Source of the DNA: Cyclobacterium marinum DSM 745
Lineage (GTDB): Bacteria > Bacteroidota > Bacteroidia > Cytophagales > Cyclobacteriaceae
Length of the DNA: 64,000 nt
Assembly: GCF_000222485.1 (NCBI RefSeq)
Contig: NC_015914.1
Span: forward strand, 310,001-374,000
Direction of reading: 5' to 3'
The notes below the pieces were generated by a model. That model was not told the origin of the DNA. It worked only from the letters and a program-made list of their open reading frames with translations, and did no database searches. A program made the translations under genes and the position numbers. Each line of letters opens with the position of its first letter. Position 1 is the stretch's first letter. Positions 25,264-33,684 of this stretch are shown one piece after another.

Positions 25264-25977
25264 ATGGTTTTTTCCAATGAGCCGGTAGTTAAAGTAGAAA
25301 ACGCTTGTATTTTTCAAGGCATCAATACCATATTAAAAAGCGTTAATTTCAGTATTGAAAAAGGAGAATTTGTATTCCTAATTGGGCGTACAGGTAGTGG
25401 AAAGAGTTCATTACTGAAAACCCTATATGCAGATTTACCATTGATAATGGGCGAAGCCAATGTAGCCGGCTACCCCATTCAAGAAATTAAAAAGAAGGAA
25501 ATTCCATTTTTAAGGAGGAAACTGGGAATTGTATTTCAAGACTTCCAACTTTTCCCTGATAGAACTGTAGCTGAAAACCTTTACTTCGTACTCAGAGCCA
25601 CCGGCTGGAAAGACAAACTCAAAATGAAAAACAGAATGATTGAGGTTTTAATGGGAGTTGGCCTAGGAGGTGCAGCAACCAAAATGCCGCATCAACTTTC
25701 CGGAGGTGAACAGCAAAGGGTAGTAATCGCTAGAGCACTTCTCAATGAACCCTCAATATTGCTGGCAGATGAACCTACCGGTAATCTGGATCCGGACGTT
25801 TCGGATGGTATTTTTAAACTTTTTCAAGAAATAAATAAGAGAGGTACAGCTATTTTAATGGCCACCCATAATTATGAGCTATTAAAAAAATATCCTTATC
25901 GAATATTGAAATGTGAAAATGCAGAAGTACTTGACAGTAAAAACGCCCCCATTTCATTGTCAGGAAGTGGTCTGTAA
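25264..25977 (+). CDS. ftsE: FtsE-like ABC ATP-binding protein
   Basis: 237 residues. Walker A GRTGSGKSS (41-49), Q-loop VFQDFQLFPDRTVAENL, signature LSGGEQQR (145-152), Walker B ILLADEP (165-171) with TGNLDP, and an H-loop in MATHNYELL. This is the FtsE pattern. FtsE energises FtsX to control septal peptidoglycan hydrolases at division. No ftsX is adjacent, so the partner must be elsewhere. The C-terminal extension (NAPISLSGSGL) is unremarkable. Confidence 0.85.
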   Translation: MVFSNEPVVKVENACIFQGINTILKSVNFSIEKGEFVFLIGRTGSGKSSLLKTLYADLPLIMGEANVAGYPIQEIKKKEIPFLRRKLGIVFQDFQLFPDRTVAENLYFVLRATGWKDKLKMKNRMIEVLMGVGLGGAATKMPHQLSGGEQQRVVIARALLNEPSILLADEPTGNLDPDVSDGIFKLFQEINKRGTAILMATHNYELLKKYPYRILKCENAEVLDSKNAPISLSGSGL

Positions 25978-26257
25978 GTAGCGCAATAATTTTCAATCTA
26001 TTTGCTTATATATTTACCATCCAAGGCCCGAAATCACCTTTGACATTTTGCGTGAATCACAGCCGTACAAAACCAAAAAGTTTATCCAAACTTTTGTTTT
26101 CCCGGCGGGGAGAAACTTGCTTTTAATTAGCTCATTGTTTTGGTAAAAACATTGTCATTTTTAAGCCAATCCCCTCCAGCTCCACCCTTCTCTGAATTCC
26201 GTAACAAAACTTTCCCAGCAAATTATCGCTATAATATGCTAGACCAATCAAAAAATC

Positions 26258-26443
26258 ATGGAATTAGAACACTTCTTTCAATGCCCTTATTGTCTTGCCG
26301 AAATCTCTATGCTTTTGGACCCAAGTATACCCGAGCAAAGTTATATTGAAGATTGTGAGGTTTGTTGCAATCCTATTCAGATAAGCTATCGGTTTTCCAA
26401 TGGAGAAGTACAAACCTTTGAGGCAGATAGTATTGATCAATAA
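26258..26443 (+). CDS. CPXCG-motif small zinc-ribbon protein
   Basis: 61 residues. Two Cys pairs, CPYC (9-12) and CEVC (33-36), form a likely zinc ribbon, followed by CCNPIQISY. The family is conserved in proteobacteria and Bacteroidota without a known function. The frame at 26140-26349 on the same strand overlaps it and is a shadow. Confidence 0.8.
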   Translation: MELEHFFQCPYCLAEISMLLDPSIPEQSYIEDCEVCCNPIQISYRFSNGEVQTFEADSIDQ

Positions 26444-26504
26444 ACTTTCTGTGCTTTTAACTTGAATTTTCTTGACTAAAGCCTATTTTAGCTTTCAAAT
26501 TAAA

Positions 26505-27035
26505 ATGGTTATGGTAAGGAATTTTTTATGCTTTCTTTTTTTATCTGCTTGTCAATTTACCTTAACGGCAGAAGCTCAGGTTCTAGAGGAAATTAAAACA
26601 GCCGGTCAAATTTATGCTTACGCTCAAATTCACGGAGATTACGAAATATTGTTGGATTTTACTTACCCTGTTCTGATAGAAAAAGCAGGAGGTAGAGAGG
26701 CCATGAAATCAATCCTCAAACAAATTCAGGAAACAAAAATCAATAAAGGGCAAAGACTCATAAAATTGACACTTGGTGAACATATCCAATACACCACCAA
26801 CGCTACTGAAGTGCATGCAATTGTCCCTGTCACCACCACCACAAAAGTACCAGGAGGAACAATTACTGCTGAGACCAACTTAATAGCTGTTGGCACAGAA
26901 GGTAGGGACAATTGGTACTTTATCGAAACCACCTCTATTAACGAGAAGAACATTAACAAAATCCTCCCCAATTGGGATTTCAACTTAGAATTGCCTTTTA
27001 ATAAAGCTCCTCTATATAAAGAAGATACACACTGA
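26505..27035 (+). CDS. Secreted protein, unknown
   Basis: 176 residues from the ATG at 26505 (26511 is equally possible; the TTG at 26472 is not needed). Signal peptide ends in AEAQ. The mature part (IKTAGQIYAYAQIHGDYEILLDFTYPVLIEKAGGREAMKSIL...) has an NTF2-like alpha-beta look, and 'NWYFIETTSINEKNINKILPNWDFNLELP' resembles DUF4019-type periplasmic proteins. No catalytic motif. The function is unknown. Confidence 0.7.
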   Translation: MVMVRNFLCFLFLSACQFTLTAEAQVLEEIKTAGQIYAYAQIHGDYEILLDFTYPVLIEKAGGREAMKSILKQIQETKINKGQRLIKLTLGEHIQYTTNATEVHAIVPVTTTTKVPGGTITAETNLIAVGTEGRDNWYFIETTSINEKNINKILPNWDFNLELPFNKAPLYKEDTH

Positions 27036-27207
27036 CCAAAAATCTCAATGATTTCATCACCAAAAAATAGATTTATTGCATTTTATTGGTTTAATTTCAA
27101 TATCCCGGTCGGCTTCCTCCATAGTAACAACTTAAAAATTGACAATCTCCATTTAGGGAGAATCATCAATATTAATAGAGACTGAAGAAAAAAATTCACT
27201 CCTGATT

Positions 27208-28077
27208 TTATTTTTTCTTCCTTTTCGCATCCATGGCATCCCACCATTCCGGCTTGATGGCCTTCAAACCATTGAATTGCCCTGCTCCTTGCAGCCATTC
27301 ACCACCGTCAATGGTTATTATTTCCCCATTAATATAAGCTGAAAACGGAGAAACAAGATACGCTGCAAGATTGGCCAATTCTTGATGTTCCCCCACCCTA
27401 CCGAGAGGATTTTTCCGAGCAGGGTCAAACTTTTCTGCCAATTCTCCGGGTAGTAGGCGTTCCCAAGCACCCGAAGTAGGGAAAGGTCCAGGAGCAATGG
27501 CGTTTGAGCGGATATTATAAGGAGCCCACTCTACAGCTAAAGAACGGGTCATGGCCAAAACCCCGGCTTTGGCTGAAGCACTTGGCACCACATATGCAGA
27601 TCCGGTAAAAGCATAGGTAGTGACTATATTTAGAAAAGTCCCTGCAGCCTTTTCCTTTATCCAGTTTTTACCTGCTACAAGGGTTAAGTTGGCGGTTCCT
27701 TTCAACACTATATCCACTATGGTATGAAAGGCATTGGAAGACAACCTGTTCGTAGGACTGATGAAATTTGCAGCTGCGTTATTGACTACTGCATCCACTT
27801 TACCATAATGAGCCAAACCCTGCTCATACATTTTGGCAACTTGCTCATAATCTCTTAAATCACAAGCTAGTGGAAAAACCTCTCCTCCAATCTCCTTTTC
27901 CATTGCTCTAGCAGCCTTATTCAATACATCAATATTTCTGCTACAAATCACCAGCTTCGCACCTAATGACAAAAAATAGCGCCCCATTGCAGCACCTAAA
28001 CCTGTCCCTCCTCCGGAAATCATAATGACTTGATCTTTTAAAGCATTTGGGACGAGCATACCTTCCTGATATTTCAT
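27208..28077 (-). CDS. SDR oxidoreductase, 2,4-dienoyl-CoA-reductase type
   Basis: 289 residues. NAD(P)-binding TGxxxGxG variant 'ISGGGTGLGAAMGRYF', then NNAAANFISPTNRLS, and an active-site stretch where the usual Tyr of YxxxK is replaced (VVPSASAKAGVLAMTRSLAVEW, keeping the Lys). That replacement and NNAAANFI are typical of dienoyl-CoA reductases. Such enzymes reduce dienoyl-CoA during degradation of unsaturated fatty acids. Stands alone. Confidence 0.82.
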   Translation of the reverse strand: MKYQEGMLVPNALKDQVIMISGGGTGLGAAMGRYFLSLGAKLVICSRNIDVLNKAARAMEKEIGGEVFPLACDLRDYEQVAKMYEQGLAHYGKVDAVVNNAAANFISPTNRLSSNAFHTIVDIVLKGTANLTLVAGKNWIKEKAAGTFLNIVTTYAFTGSAYVVPSASAKAGVLAMTRSLAVEWAPYNIRSNAIAPGPFPTSGAWERLLPGELAEKFDPARKNPLGRVGEHQELANLAAYLVSPFSAYINGEIITIDGGEWLQGAGQFNGLKAIKPEWWDAMDAKRKKK

Positions 28078-28183
28078 AATTTCGATTTCTGGTTACCTAA
28101 ATATAACTTAAAGTACATAATTTAAAAAGGAATGAAATGTTTGGATGAAAGTTTATTGAACTTTAATTAATTTAACGGAAACA

Positions 28184-29011
28184 ATGAAAATAACCCACAA
28201 AATGAAGCAATGTACCCCACTGGTTTTATTAATTTTTCTATTCTCTTGTAACCTAGACACCAACAAGGATCTACAAATTGACCAATCTTTTGAAGGTGAG
28301 GAAGCTTATTGGGTTTCAAAAACCTTAGATGAGCATATTTACTTGCCATTTTACGATTTCTCTGTTTACGCTAACGTAGCGTTTACAGACAGTTTACCAG
28401 GCTGTCCAACCATCAGTATTGATAGTGAACAGTATATTGTAACCATTGATTACGATACCCCTAATTGTGAAGACGGGTCAACTGACAGACAAGGAAAGCT
28501 ACAGATTCAGTATAGCTCCATATCCAACAATATCAATTCGACAATAAAAATCACTTATGATGGTTACCAAACTAGTAACACCACTATTGAAGGCTTCCGA
28601 TTCTTTCAAGTAACGAACAAAACAGCTTCTGAATTATTGCTCCAAGAAAACGCTGACAGCTTACTATTAATAGATGAAAATGAATCCAGTACAAAACTCG
28701 TTTTGGATCTAGTTCATGGAGGGAAAATCCGGAACAATTCACTTACAGAATTAAATATTAGTGGTTCATTAACCGGAAGAAACTGGGGTGGAAATCAAAT
28801 AGAAGCCACAATATTAAAACCGAAAATTATTAATCAGGCCTGCATTTCTCAATTGGGTTTTTATGCCGTTTCAGGTGAGGAAAGGTGGACCTTTACTCGT
28901 AGTGAAAATACGCAAGTCACCCATCAATTGAACTATTCAAATACAGAGGGTTGTGAGACGACCACAACAATCAAACTAGCAGAAGGGGTAACCATGATCA
29001 AGCAGCCCTAG
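28184..29011 (+). CDS. Lipoprotein of unknown function
   Basis: 275 residues; a second in-frame ATG at 28202 gives a tidier signal. Lipobox LFSC (Cys 22 from the first Met). The mature part is beta-rich with two likely strand repeats and few charged clusters. A CPTISIDSEQYIVTIDY... segment and CEDGSTDRQG carry cysteines that could form disulfides. No family recognised. Followed by a bidirectional-looking terminator. Confidence 0.7.
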   Translation: MKITHKMKQCTPLVLLIFLFSCNLDTNKDLQIDQSFEGEEAYWVSKTLDEHIYLPFYDFSVYANVAFTDSLPGCPTISIDSEQYIVTIDYDTPNCEDGSTDRQGKLQIQYSSISNNINSTIKITYDGYQTSNTTIEGFRFFQVTNKTASELLLQENADSLLLIDENESSTKLVLDLVHGGKIRNNSLTELNISGSLTGRNWGGNQIEATILKPKIINQACISQLGFYAVSGEERWTFTRSENTQVTHQLNYSNTEGCETTTTIKLAEGVTMIKQP

Positions 29012-29072
29012 CATTAGCTCAAAATAAAGGTTCATAAGATTGTAAAGACTGAAAATTGGCACAATTAAACGT

Positions 29073-29099
29073 GAAGGAGTCAATATTATACTCCTTTTA
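29073..29099. terminator. Intrinsic terminator
   Basis: AAGGAGT (29074-29080) pairs with ACTCCTT (29090-29096) followed by TT. It lies between the convergent lipoprotein (+) and deacylase (-) genes and overlaps the deacylase stop. Confidence 0.7.
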
Positions 29100-30047
29100 G
29101 ATTTTGGATTGAGATTTACCTATGTGAACAAGCGCATCACCGGCATTAACCACGGGCAGATTATTGATCCCTATAACAAAACCTGAGGCAGAAGCTTTGA
29201 TAGGAACTTTTACTTGACCGTAGGGATCAGAAATTTTGGCAAGCATCTGTCCCTTTTTCACTTCGTCTCCTAAGGACACAGAAGCATTAAAGATCCCAGA
29301 GACCTTAGCACGGACCCAACGGCTCTCTTCAATTTTATGGGTTTTTTTCAACGGATAACTACCACTGATCATCCCTAGATATTTCAGCAATCTCCCTGTT
29401 CCGGCAATCCCCTCCTGAATGACCTGATCATCTAACCTCATCGATTCCCCCCCTTCAAAAACCAAAATATGCTTGTTATTTTTAAAGGCTTCCTTCCGAA
29501 AAGATTTGTCTATATGCATCGAATTAACTGTAAAATTAGCACCAAAGGCTTCGGCGAGTTCCAATCCTTTATCATCTCTGAAATCTACCCGGATTTGGGG
29601 GTAATTGGACAACATTCTCCCGCCGGTATGAAAATCAATTCCATAATCTATCTGAGGAATAATTTCATTTGTAAGAATTTGGGCAATTTGAGAAGCCAAT
29701 GATCCTTTATTGTTTCCAGGAAAACTCCTATTTAAATCTCTTCCGTCAGGAAATGTTCGCGAATTACTTAAAAAACCATAGACATTCACCAAAGGGATAA
29801 AAATTAGTGTGCCTTTGATGGGTTGAAAAATATTTTCTTCAAGCATCCGCTTCACCGTGACAATACCATTGATTTCATCACCATGCACTCCCCCACATAT
29901 GAGTACAGTTGGTCCAGGCGTACTAGAACTCCTAATAAACACCGGCAAATCTATCAGGGTATGGGTAGGTAATCTTGCAATTGCTATTTCAATATTTAAA
30001 GATTGACCGGGTCTGACCCTAATGCCGTTGATAACCATTTCTTTCAT
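29097..30047 (-). CDS. Zinc deacylase of AstE/aspartoacylase family with lipoyl-like C-terminus
   Basis: 316 residues from the ATG at 30047; 26 extra codons upstream look non-coding. Zinc ligands: H and E in GGVHGDEING and H in IDFHTGG; the substrate arginine lies in GRDLNRSFPG. After the deacylase core, a beta-rich C-terminal segment (WVRAKVSGIFNASVSLGDEVKKGQMLAKISDP) looks biotinyl/lipoyl-like. It probably removes an acyl or peptidyl group from an N-acylated small molecule. Not next to rimK, its usual partner. Confidence 0.8.
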   Translation of the reverse strand: MKEMVINGIRVRPGQSLNIEIAIARLPTHTLIDLPVFIRSSSTPGPTVLICGGVHGDEINGIVTVKRMLEENIFQPIKGTLIFIPLVNVYGFLSNSRTFPDGRDLNRSFPGNNKGSLASQIAQILTNEIIPQIDYGIDFHTGGRMLSNYPQIRVDFRDDKGLELAEAFGANFTVNSMHIDKSFRKEAFKNNKHILVFEGGESMRLDDQVIQEGIAGTGRLLKYLGMISGSYPLKKTHKIEESRWVRAKVSGIFNASVSLGDEVKKGQMLAKISDPYGQVKVPIKASASGFVIGINNLPVVNAGDALVHIGKSQSKI

Positions 30048-30197
30048 AATAAAATTAATCTTACACATTAACTGATTCTCAGCAAACAAGCTCCTGAAGC
30101 TTTTCCCCAGCCGTAAAGTTACCAATAAAATATAAAGTGCTTATTTCTTATAATCTTTCCAATTTGATCAAATAATCTTTTAATTCGTGATTTAAAT

Positions 30198-31244
30198 ATG
30201 ACAATGAAGATACAGGAAAATATTTCATTAAAAGCCTACAATACCTTTGGAATAGATGTTAAGGCAAAATTCTTTACCGAAATAAGAAGCAAAGAAGACG
30301 TACTTGAAGCCATTACCTTTGCCAAAAATGCTGAATTACCTATCCTTATTTTGGGAGGAGGAAGTAATGTACTGTTCACATCGGACTTGGAAGCATTGGT
30401 ATTGAAGATAAATATTGAAGGAATAGGTCAAATTAAGCAAGTTAATAATAAGGTTATTTTAGCTGCTGGAGCAGGTGTAATATGGCATGATTTTGTCCTA
30501 TATAGTCTTGAGCATAATTTAGCAGGTATAGAAAACCTCTCTTTAATACCGGGTACTGTAGGTGCAGCCCCCATGCAAAATATCGGTGCCTATGGAGTAG
30601 AGATTAAAGCTGTATTCCACAGTTTGGAAGCCATCGAAATAAGTACCGGTATTTCTAAAACTTTTTTTCCCAAGGATGTGAATTTTGGTTATAGAGAAAG
30701 TGTTTTTAAAAAAGACCTTAAGGGCAAATACATTATTTATAAAGTTAATTTCAACCTCTCTACCTCACATGAGCCCAATATTAGTTATGGGGATATTCAA
30801 AAGGTTTTAGAAGAAATGAATCATGCTTCGCCTACTGCTAAAAACATTAGCGAGGCAGTAATTAGCATTCGTCAATCAAAACTTCCGGATCCAAAATTTA
30901 TAGGTAATGCCGGAAGCTTTTTTAAGAACCCGATTATAACCACAGAAATCTATAATGAATTAAAACATACCTACCCGGCTTTACCGGGTTACCCCAACGG
31001 GCCATCCCACATCAAGATTCCAGCAGCATTTTTGATTGAAAATACCGGCTGGAAAGGCAAAAAAATAGGAAAGGTTGGCGTTCACGACAAACAACCATTG
31101 GTTCTAGTAAATCATGGAGGAGGCAAGGGAAAAGATATTCTTGAATTAAGTCAGAAAATCCAGCTGGATGTTCAAAACAAATTTGGCATATTCCTGGAAA
31201 GGGAGGTTAATCTTATCAATGATAAAAGCTTGATTCACCTCTAA
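30198..31244 (+). CDS. murB: UDP-N-acetylmuramate dehydrogenase
   Basis: 348 residues (a second Met at residue 3 is possible). FAD-binding GGGSNVLFTSD, 'IPGTVGAAPMQNIGAYGVEI' and the catalytic region 'SKLPDPKFIGNAGSFFKNP' are clear. Length and extra loops fit type I MurB. It reduces UDP-GlcNAc-enolpyruvate to UDP-MurNAc for peptidoglycan. Its stop overlaps the convergent dCMP-deaminase stop by 4 bp. Confidence 0.95.
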   Translation: MTMKIQENISLKAYNTFGIDVKAKFFTEIRSKEDVLEAITFAKNAELPILILGGGSNVLFTSDLEALVLKINIEGIGQIKQVNNKVILAAGAGVIWHDFVLYSLEHNLAGIENLSLIPGTVGAAPMQNIGAYGVEIKAVFHSLEAIEISTGISKTFFPKDVNFGYRESVFKKDLKGKYIIYKVNFNLSTSHEPNISYGDIQKVLEEMNHASPTAKNISEAVISIRQSKLPDPKFIGNAGSFFKNPIITTEIYNELKHTYPALPGYPNGPSHIKIPAAFLIENTGWKGKKIGKVGVHDKQPLVLVNHGGGKGKDILELSQKIQLDVQNKFGIFLEREVNLINDKSLIHL

Positions 31245-31735
31245 ATCAATACATCTTGGTTTTTGATGATCTTGTCGTATTTGGAAACAGTTACCCCAAA
31301 TTTTTTCAGAAATTCAAGCCCTTCATCCAATCCAATCCCCTTATACTCAGCATAAGAATTTAAGAAAATAACTTTTGAAATACCCATGGAATAAATAATC
31401 CTTGCACAAGGCAGACAGGGAGCTAAAGTTACAAATAAGGTAGAACCCTCTACAGAGGCTTTATTTTTGACGGCATACAGTATAGCATTCTGCTCTGCAT
31501 GTAAGGCCAACGAACAGCTGCCTTTGCTATCTCTCCTACACCCTTCCACCGGAAATTCTTCATCACAATTATGAGTACCCGGAGGTGGACCATTGTAACC
31601 GATTGAGATTATTCTAGTATCTTTAGTGAGAACAGCACCTACATGCTTTTTAATACAATGGGAACGTTGAGCTAGATTAACCGCTAGTTCCATAAAAATA
31701 TCGTCAAAATCGGGTTTGTTCATTTCTTTAATCAA
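31241..31735 (-). CDS. dCMP deaminase family protein
   Basis: 164 residues. Zinc site: HAEQNAI (His and catalytic Glu) and PCLPCA (two Cys). 'GYNGPPPGTHNCDE' near the N-terminus matches deoxycytidylate deaminases of the ComEB type. It converts dCMP to dUMP for thymidylate synthesis. Convergent with murB and overlapping it by 4 bp. Confidence 0.92.
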   Translation of the reverse strand: MIKEMNKPDFDDIFMELAVNLAQRSHCIKKHVGAVLTKDTRIISIGYNGPPPGTHNCDEEFPVEGCRRDSKGSCSLALHAEQNAILYAVKNKASVEGSTLFVTLAPCLPCARIIYSMGISKVIFLNSYAEYKGIGLDEGLEFLKKFGVTVSKYDKIIKNQDVLI

Positions 31736-32235
31736 TTAATGCATTTTCAAATTTTGCTACTAAAGCTACTCATAGGGCATCGTAAGTCAAATATACGTGA
31801 ATTTCAGCTTATCACAGCCTATAAATACAATATCGACTTAATTGATTGCTTAATTTTTTTTTAAATTATGATCAGAAAAAAAGCAAAGAATCATGGATGA
31901 TTTAACCTATAAATCAAATAATTTTGCCTAAGATTTTACTTACTATACTTTTATAATTTTTTTTCATAAATACACACTGAATTGAACCTTTTGGCCTACA
32001 AATGACTAAAAACATTAAATAATACCCATTTATACCCAATAAAAACCACTCATCCTGAAATTAATTAATGCAAAAAAAACTGCCCTGAAACGCTAGAAAT
32101 AGACATATTTCAATTTTTTAAAAAAAAATTGCTAATTGTCCGGTAAAAAAATGGGCAAAACATCAATTTATGCGATTATTTTTACTATTTTTATAACACT
32201 TTAAATGCTTTTTAACACGTGTTTTTTGTAGGTAA
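31736..32235. other. AT-rich gene-free region
   Basis: 500 bp, strongly AT-rich, no convincing gene or terminator. A 10-bp palindrome, AACACGTGTT (32214-32223), sits 12 bp before the ATG of the receiver gene and is a candidate operator. Confidence 0.5.
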
Positions 32236-32616
32236 ATGATTAAAATAGTATTAATAGATGATGATCCTATCAGCATTTTCGTAACTGAAAAACTGATTTC
32301 TAGAAATGTTTTGGAACCTTTCAAAGTATTTTCTTTTAGTAGCGCTACTGCTGCACTAAAGGACATTTATAAAATACGACCTGATTACTTATTCCTTGAT
32401 ATTAACATGCCGGAAATGAATGGGTGGGACTTTTTAGAAAAATTTCAACCTACAAAAAAAGATCCGGAAATATATATTTTAAGCAGCTCAATTGATGAAA
32501 CAGATATCACCAAAGCCGGTAAATACAAAAAGGTGAAAAATTACCTAACCAAACCTTTAATTAAACAATACATCAAACTAATATTTAGCCGAAAAGGAAG
32601 TAAAAAAGGCAATTAA
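32236..32616 (+). CDS. Stand-alone CheY-like response regulator
   Basis: 126 residues, receiver domain only. Acidic pocket DDD (8-10), phospho-acceptor Asp 55 in YLFLDINMPEMNGWDF, Ser near 'ILSSS', and Lys in YLTKPL. No output domain, so it would signal by protein contact. No adjacent kinase. Similar single receivers occur at 44745 and 56694. Confidence 0.88.
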   Translation: MIKIVLIDDDPISIFVTEKLISRNVLEPFKVFSFSSATAALKDIYKIRPDYLFLDINMPEMNGWDFLEKFQPTKKDPEIYILSSSIDETDITKAGKYKKVKNYLTKPLIKQYIKLIFSRKGSKKGN

Positions 32617-32791
32617 ATAATAGAAGCTATTTTTTTTATTCTACTTCTACCCTTTATTCAGCCCCATAAAAGTAGGAGTAAATAAAAATTTAACCGTTTG
32701 ATAATTTTAAGTTTAGCTCAAAAGCAAGTATAAATTCCTAAATTTTAGTAAATAGCAAAAATTTACAGAAATTAATTTCAATTACAAGCTT

Positions 32792-32965
32792 ATGATAGGG
32801 GATTTTGAAGAAGCGCTTGAAGATGATTTCAAGCAAGATTATCAGGATTTAGAAGACAACGCATTTCTTGATGATGATGAGGACAATTTTGACATGGATC
32901 TCAATGATTTTGACCTTGATGAAGTAAATGATGATTTATTTGATGAGGATGATGATTTTGATTAA
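32792..32965 (+). CDS. Very acidic 57-residue protein
   Basis: An ORF of 57 codons beginning MIGDFEEALEDDFKQ and ending DEDDDFD. About half of its residues are Asp or Glu, and it has no basic patch. It has a start, a stop and a following terminator, so it is probably a real small gene. It may act as a nucleic-acid mimic or chaperone-like binder, which is inference. I know of no family. Confidence 0.6.
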   Translation: MIGDFEEALEDDFKQDYQDLEDNAFLDDDEDNFDMDLNDFDLDEVNDDLFDEDDDFD

Positions 32966-32992
32966 TAAAAATTAATAATTCATTATCTAATT

Positions 32993-33024
32993 CCCCCATT
33001 CTTCTATATGGGGGTAGTTTTTTT
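32993..33024 (+). terminator. Intrinsic terminator
   Basis: CCCCCAT (32993-32999) pairs with ATGGGGG (33008-33014), followed by TAGTTTTTTT. It ends the acidic small gene. Confidence 0.85.
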
Positions 33025-33446
33025 GGTTTAACTTGGATTCTGTAATAGGGTTTCCCCGCTGCCAATAGTCAGGGGTGAGGCCAGTCTTGTGTTTCCGGGA
33101 AGTGTGGCAAACCCAAGAAAACCATGCTATTTGGAGATAATGGCATTTCTCTCCTATGGTGAAATTGAAAGCAGCAACGAAATGGCTGATTTTGAAGCGA
33201 TTTTACCACGGAATTGAATGCATATTTATTTCGGGGTTAAGGATCAATACTTCATTAAATATATTCAGAGCTATCTGTGGTTAAATAACCAAAACTCAAA
33301 TAGCTATTTCCTTAATCAGGTATATGTTAAAATGTAGAGAAACATGTCCGTCGCGGCCTAAAGTGATCCTTTTTAAAAATATACTTTGTTATCCTCCGCT
33401 AGAGTGCTAAATTGCAGGCAAATTTGACATTTAAAACCACATTATC
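33025..33446. other. Gene-free region, less AT-rich than flanks
   Basis: About 420 bp with no convincing gene. Its composition is less AT-rich than the neighbouring intergenic DNA, and short broken frames (such as a 25-codon MAFLSYGEIESSNE) hint at a degraded insertion. No inverted repeats or transposase motifs were seen. Confidence 0.35.
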
Positions 33447-33593
33447 ATGTTATTAGATATATTTAGCGCCCCTATAGCATCAGGAGCACAGACTTTCTGG
33501 TTAATTGTTTCCATTTTAGTTGGTTTAGGAGCAGGGATTTCTGCCGTTGACTTTAGAAGCACGGTGTTTAAAAAAGGTAGCAAAGAAGACTAA
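33447..33593 (+). CDS. 48-residue single-helix membrane protein
   Basis: The frame MLLDIFSAPIASGAQ... has one hydrophobic helix (TFWLIVSILVGLGAGISAV, about 16-34) and a basic tail ending FKKGSKED. Followed within 3 bp by a strong terminator. It is too short for usual gene finders but is credible. Function unknown. Confidence 0.55.
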   Translation: MLLDIFSAPIASGAQTFWLIVSILVGLGAGISAVDFRSTVFKKGSKED

Positions 33594-33628
33594 AAAAAAG
33601 CCGGTTAGAATTAACCGGCTTTTTTTAT
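33594..33628. terminator. Bidirectional terminator
   Basis: AAAAAAGCCGGTTA pairs with TAACCGGCTTTTTT around GAAT. It serves the short membrane protein gene (+) and the peptide transporter (-). Confidence 0.9.
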
Positions 33629-33684
33629 CATTTTTATTTATAATCAGGATCGATTGTGAGCTTGGTATTTTTTTCCTAATATGC

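Noticed and set aside
26140..26349. Frame overlapping the CPXCG gene
   Set aside because: Runs across the CPXCG coding sequence in a different frame with no family features.
30048..30125. Longer N-terminus for the zinc deacylase
   Set aside because: The extra 26 residues lack family similarity; the ATG at 30047 fits the start of the fold.
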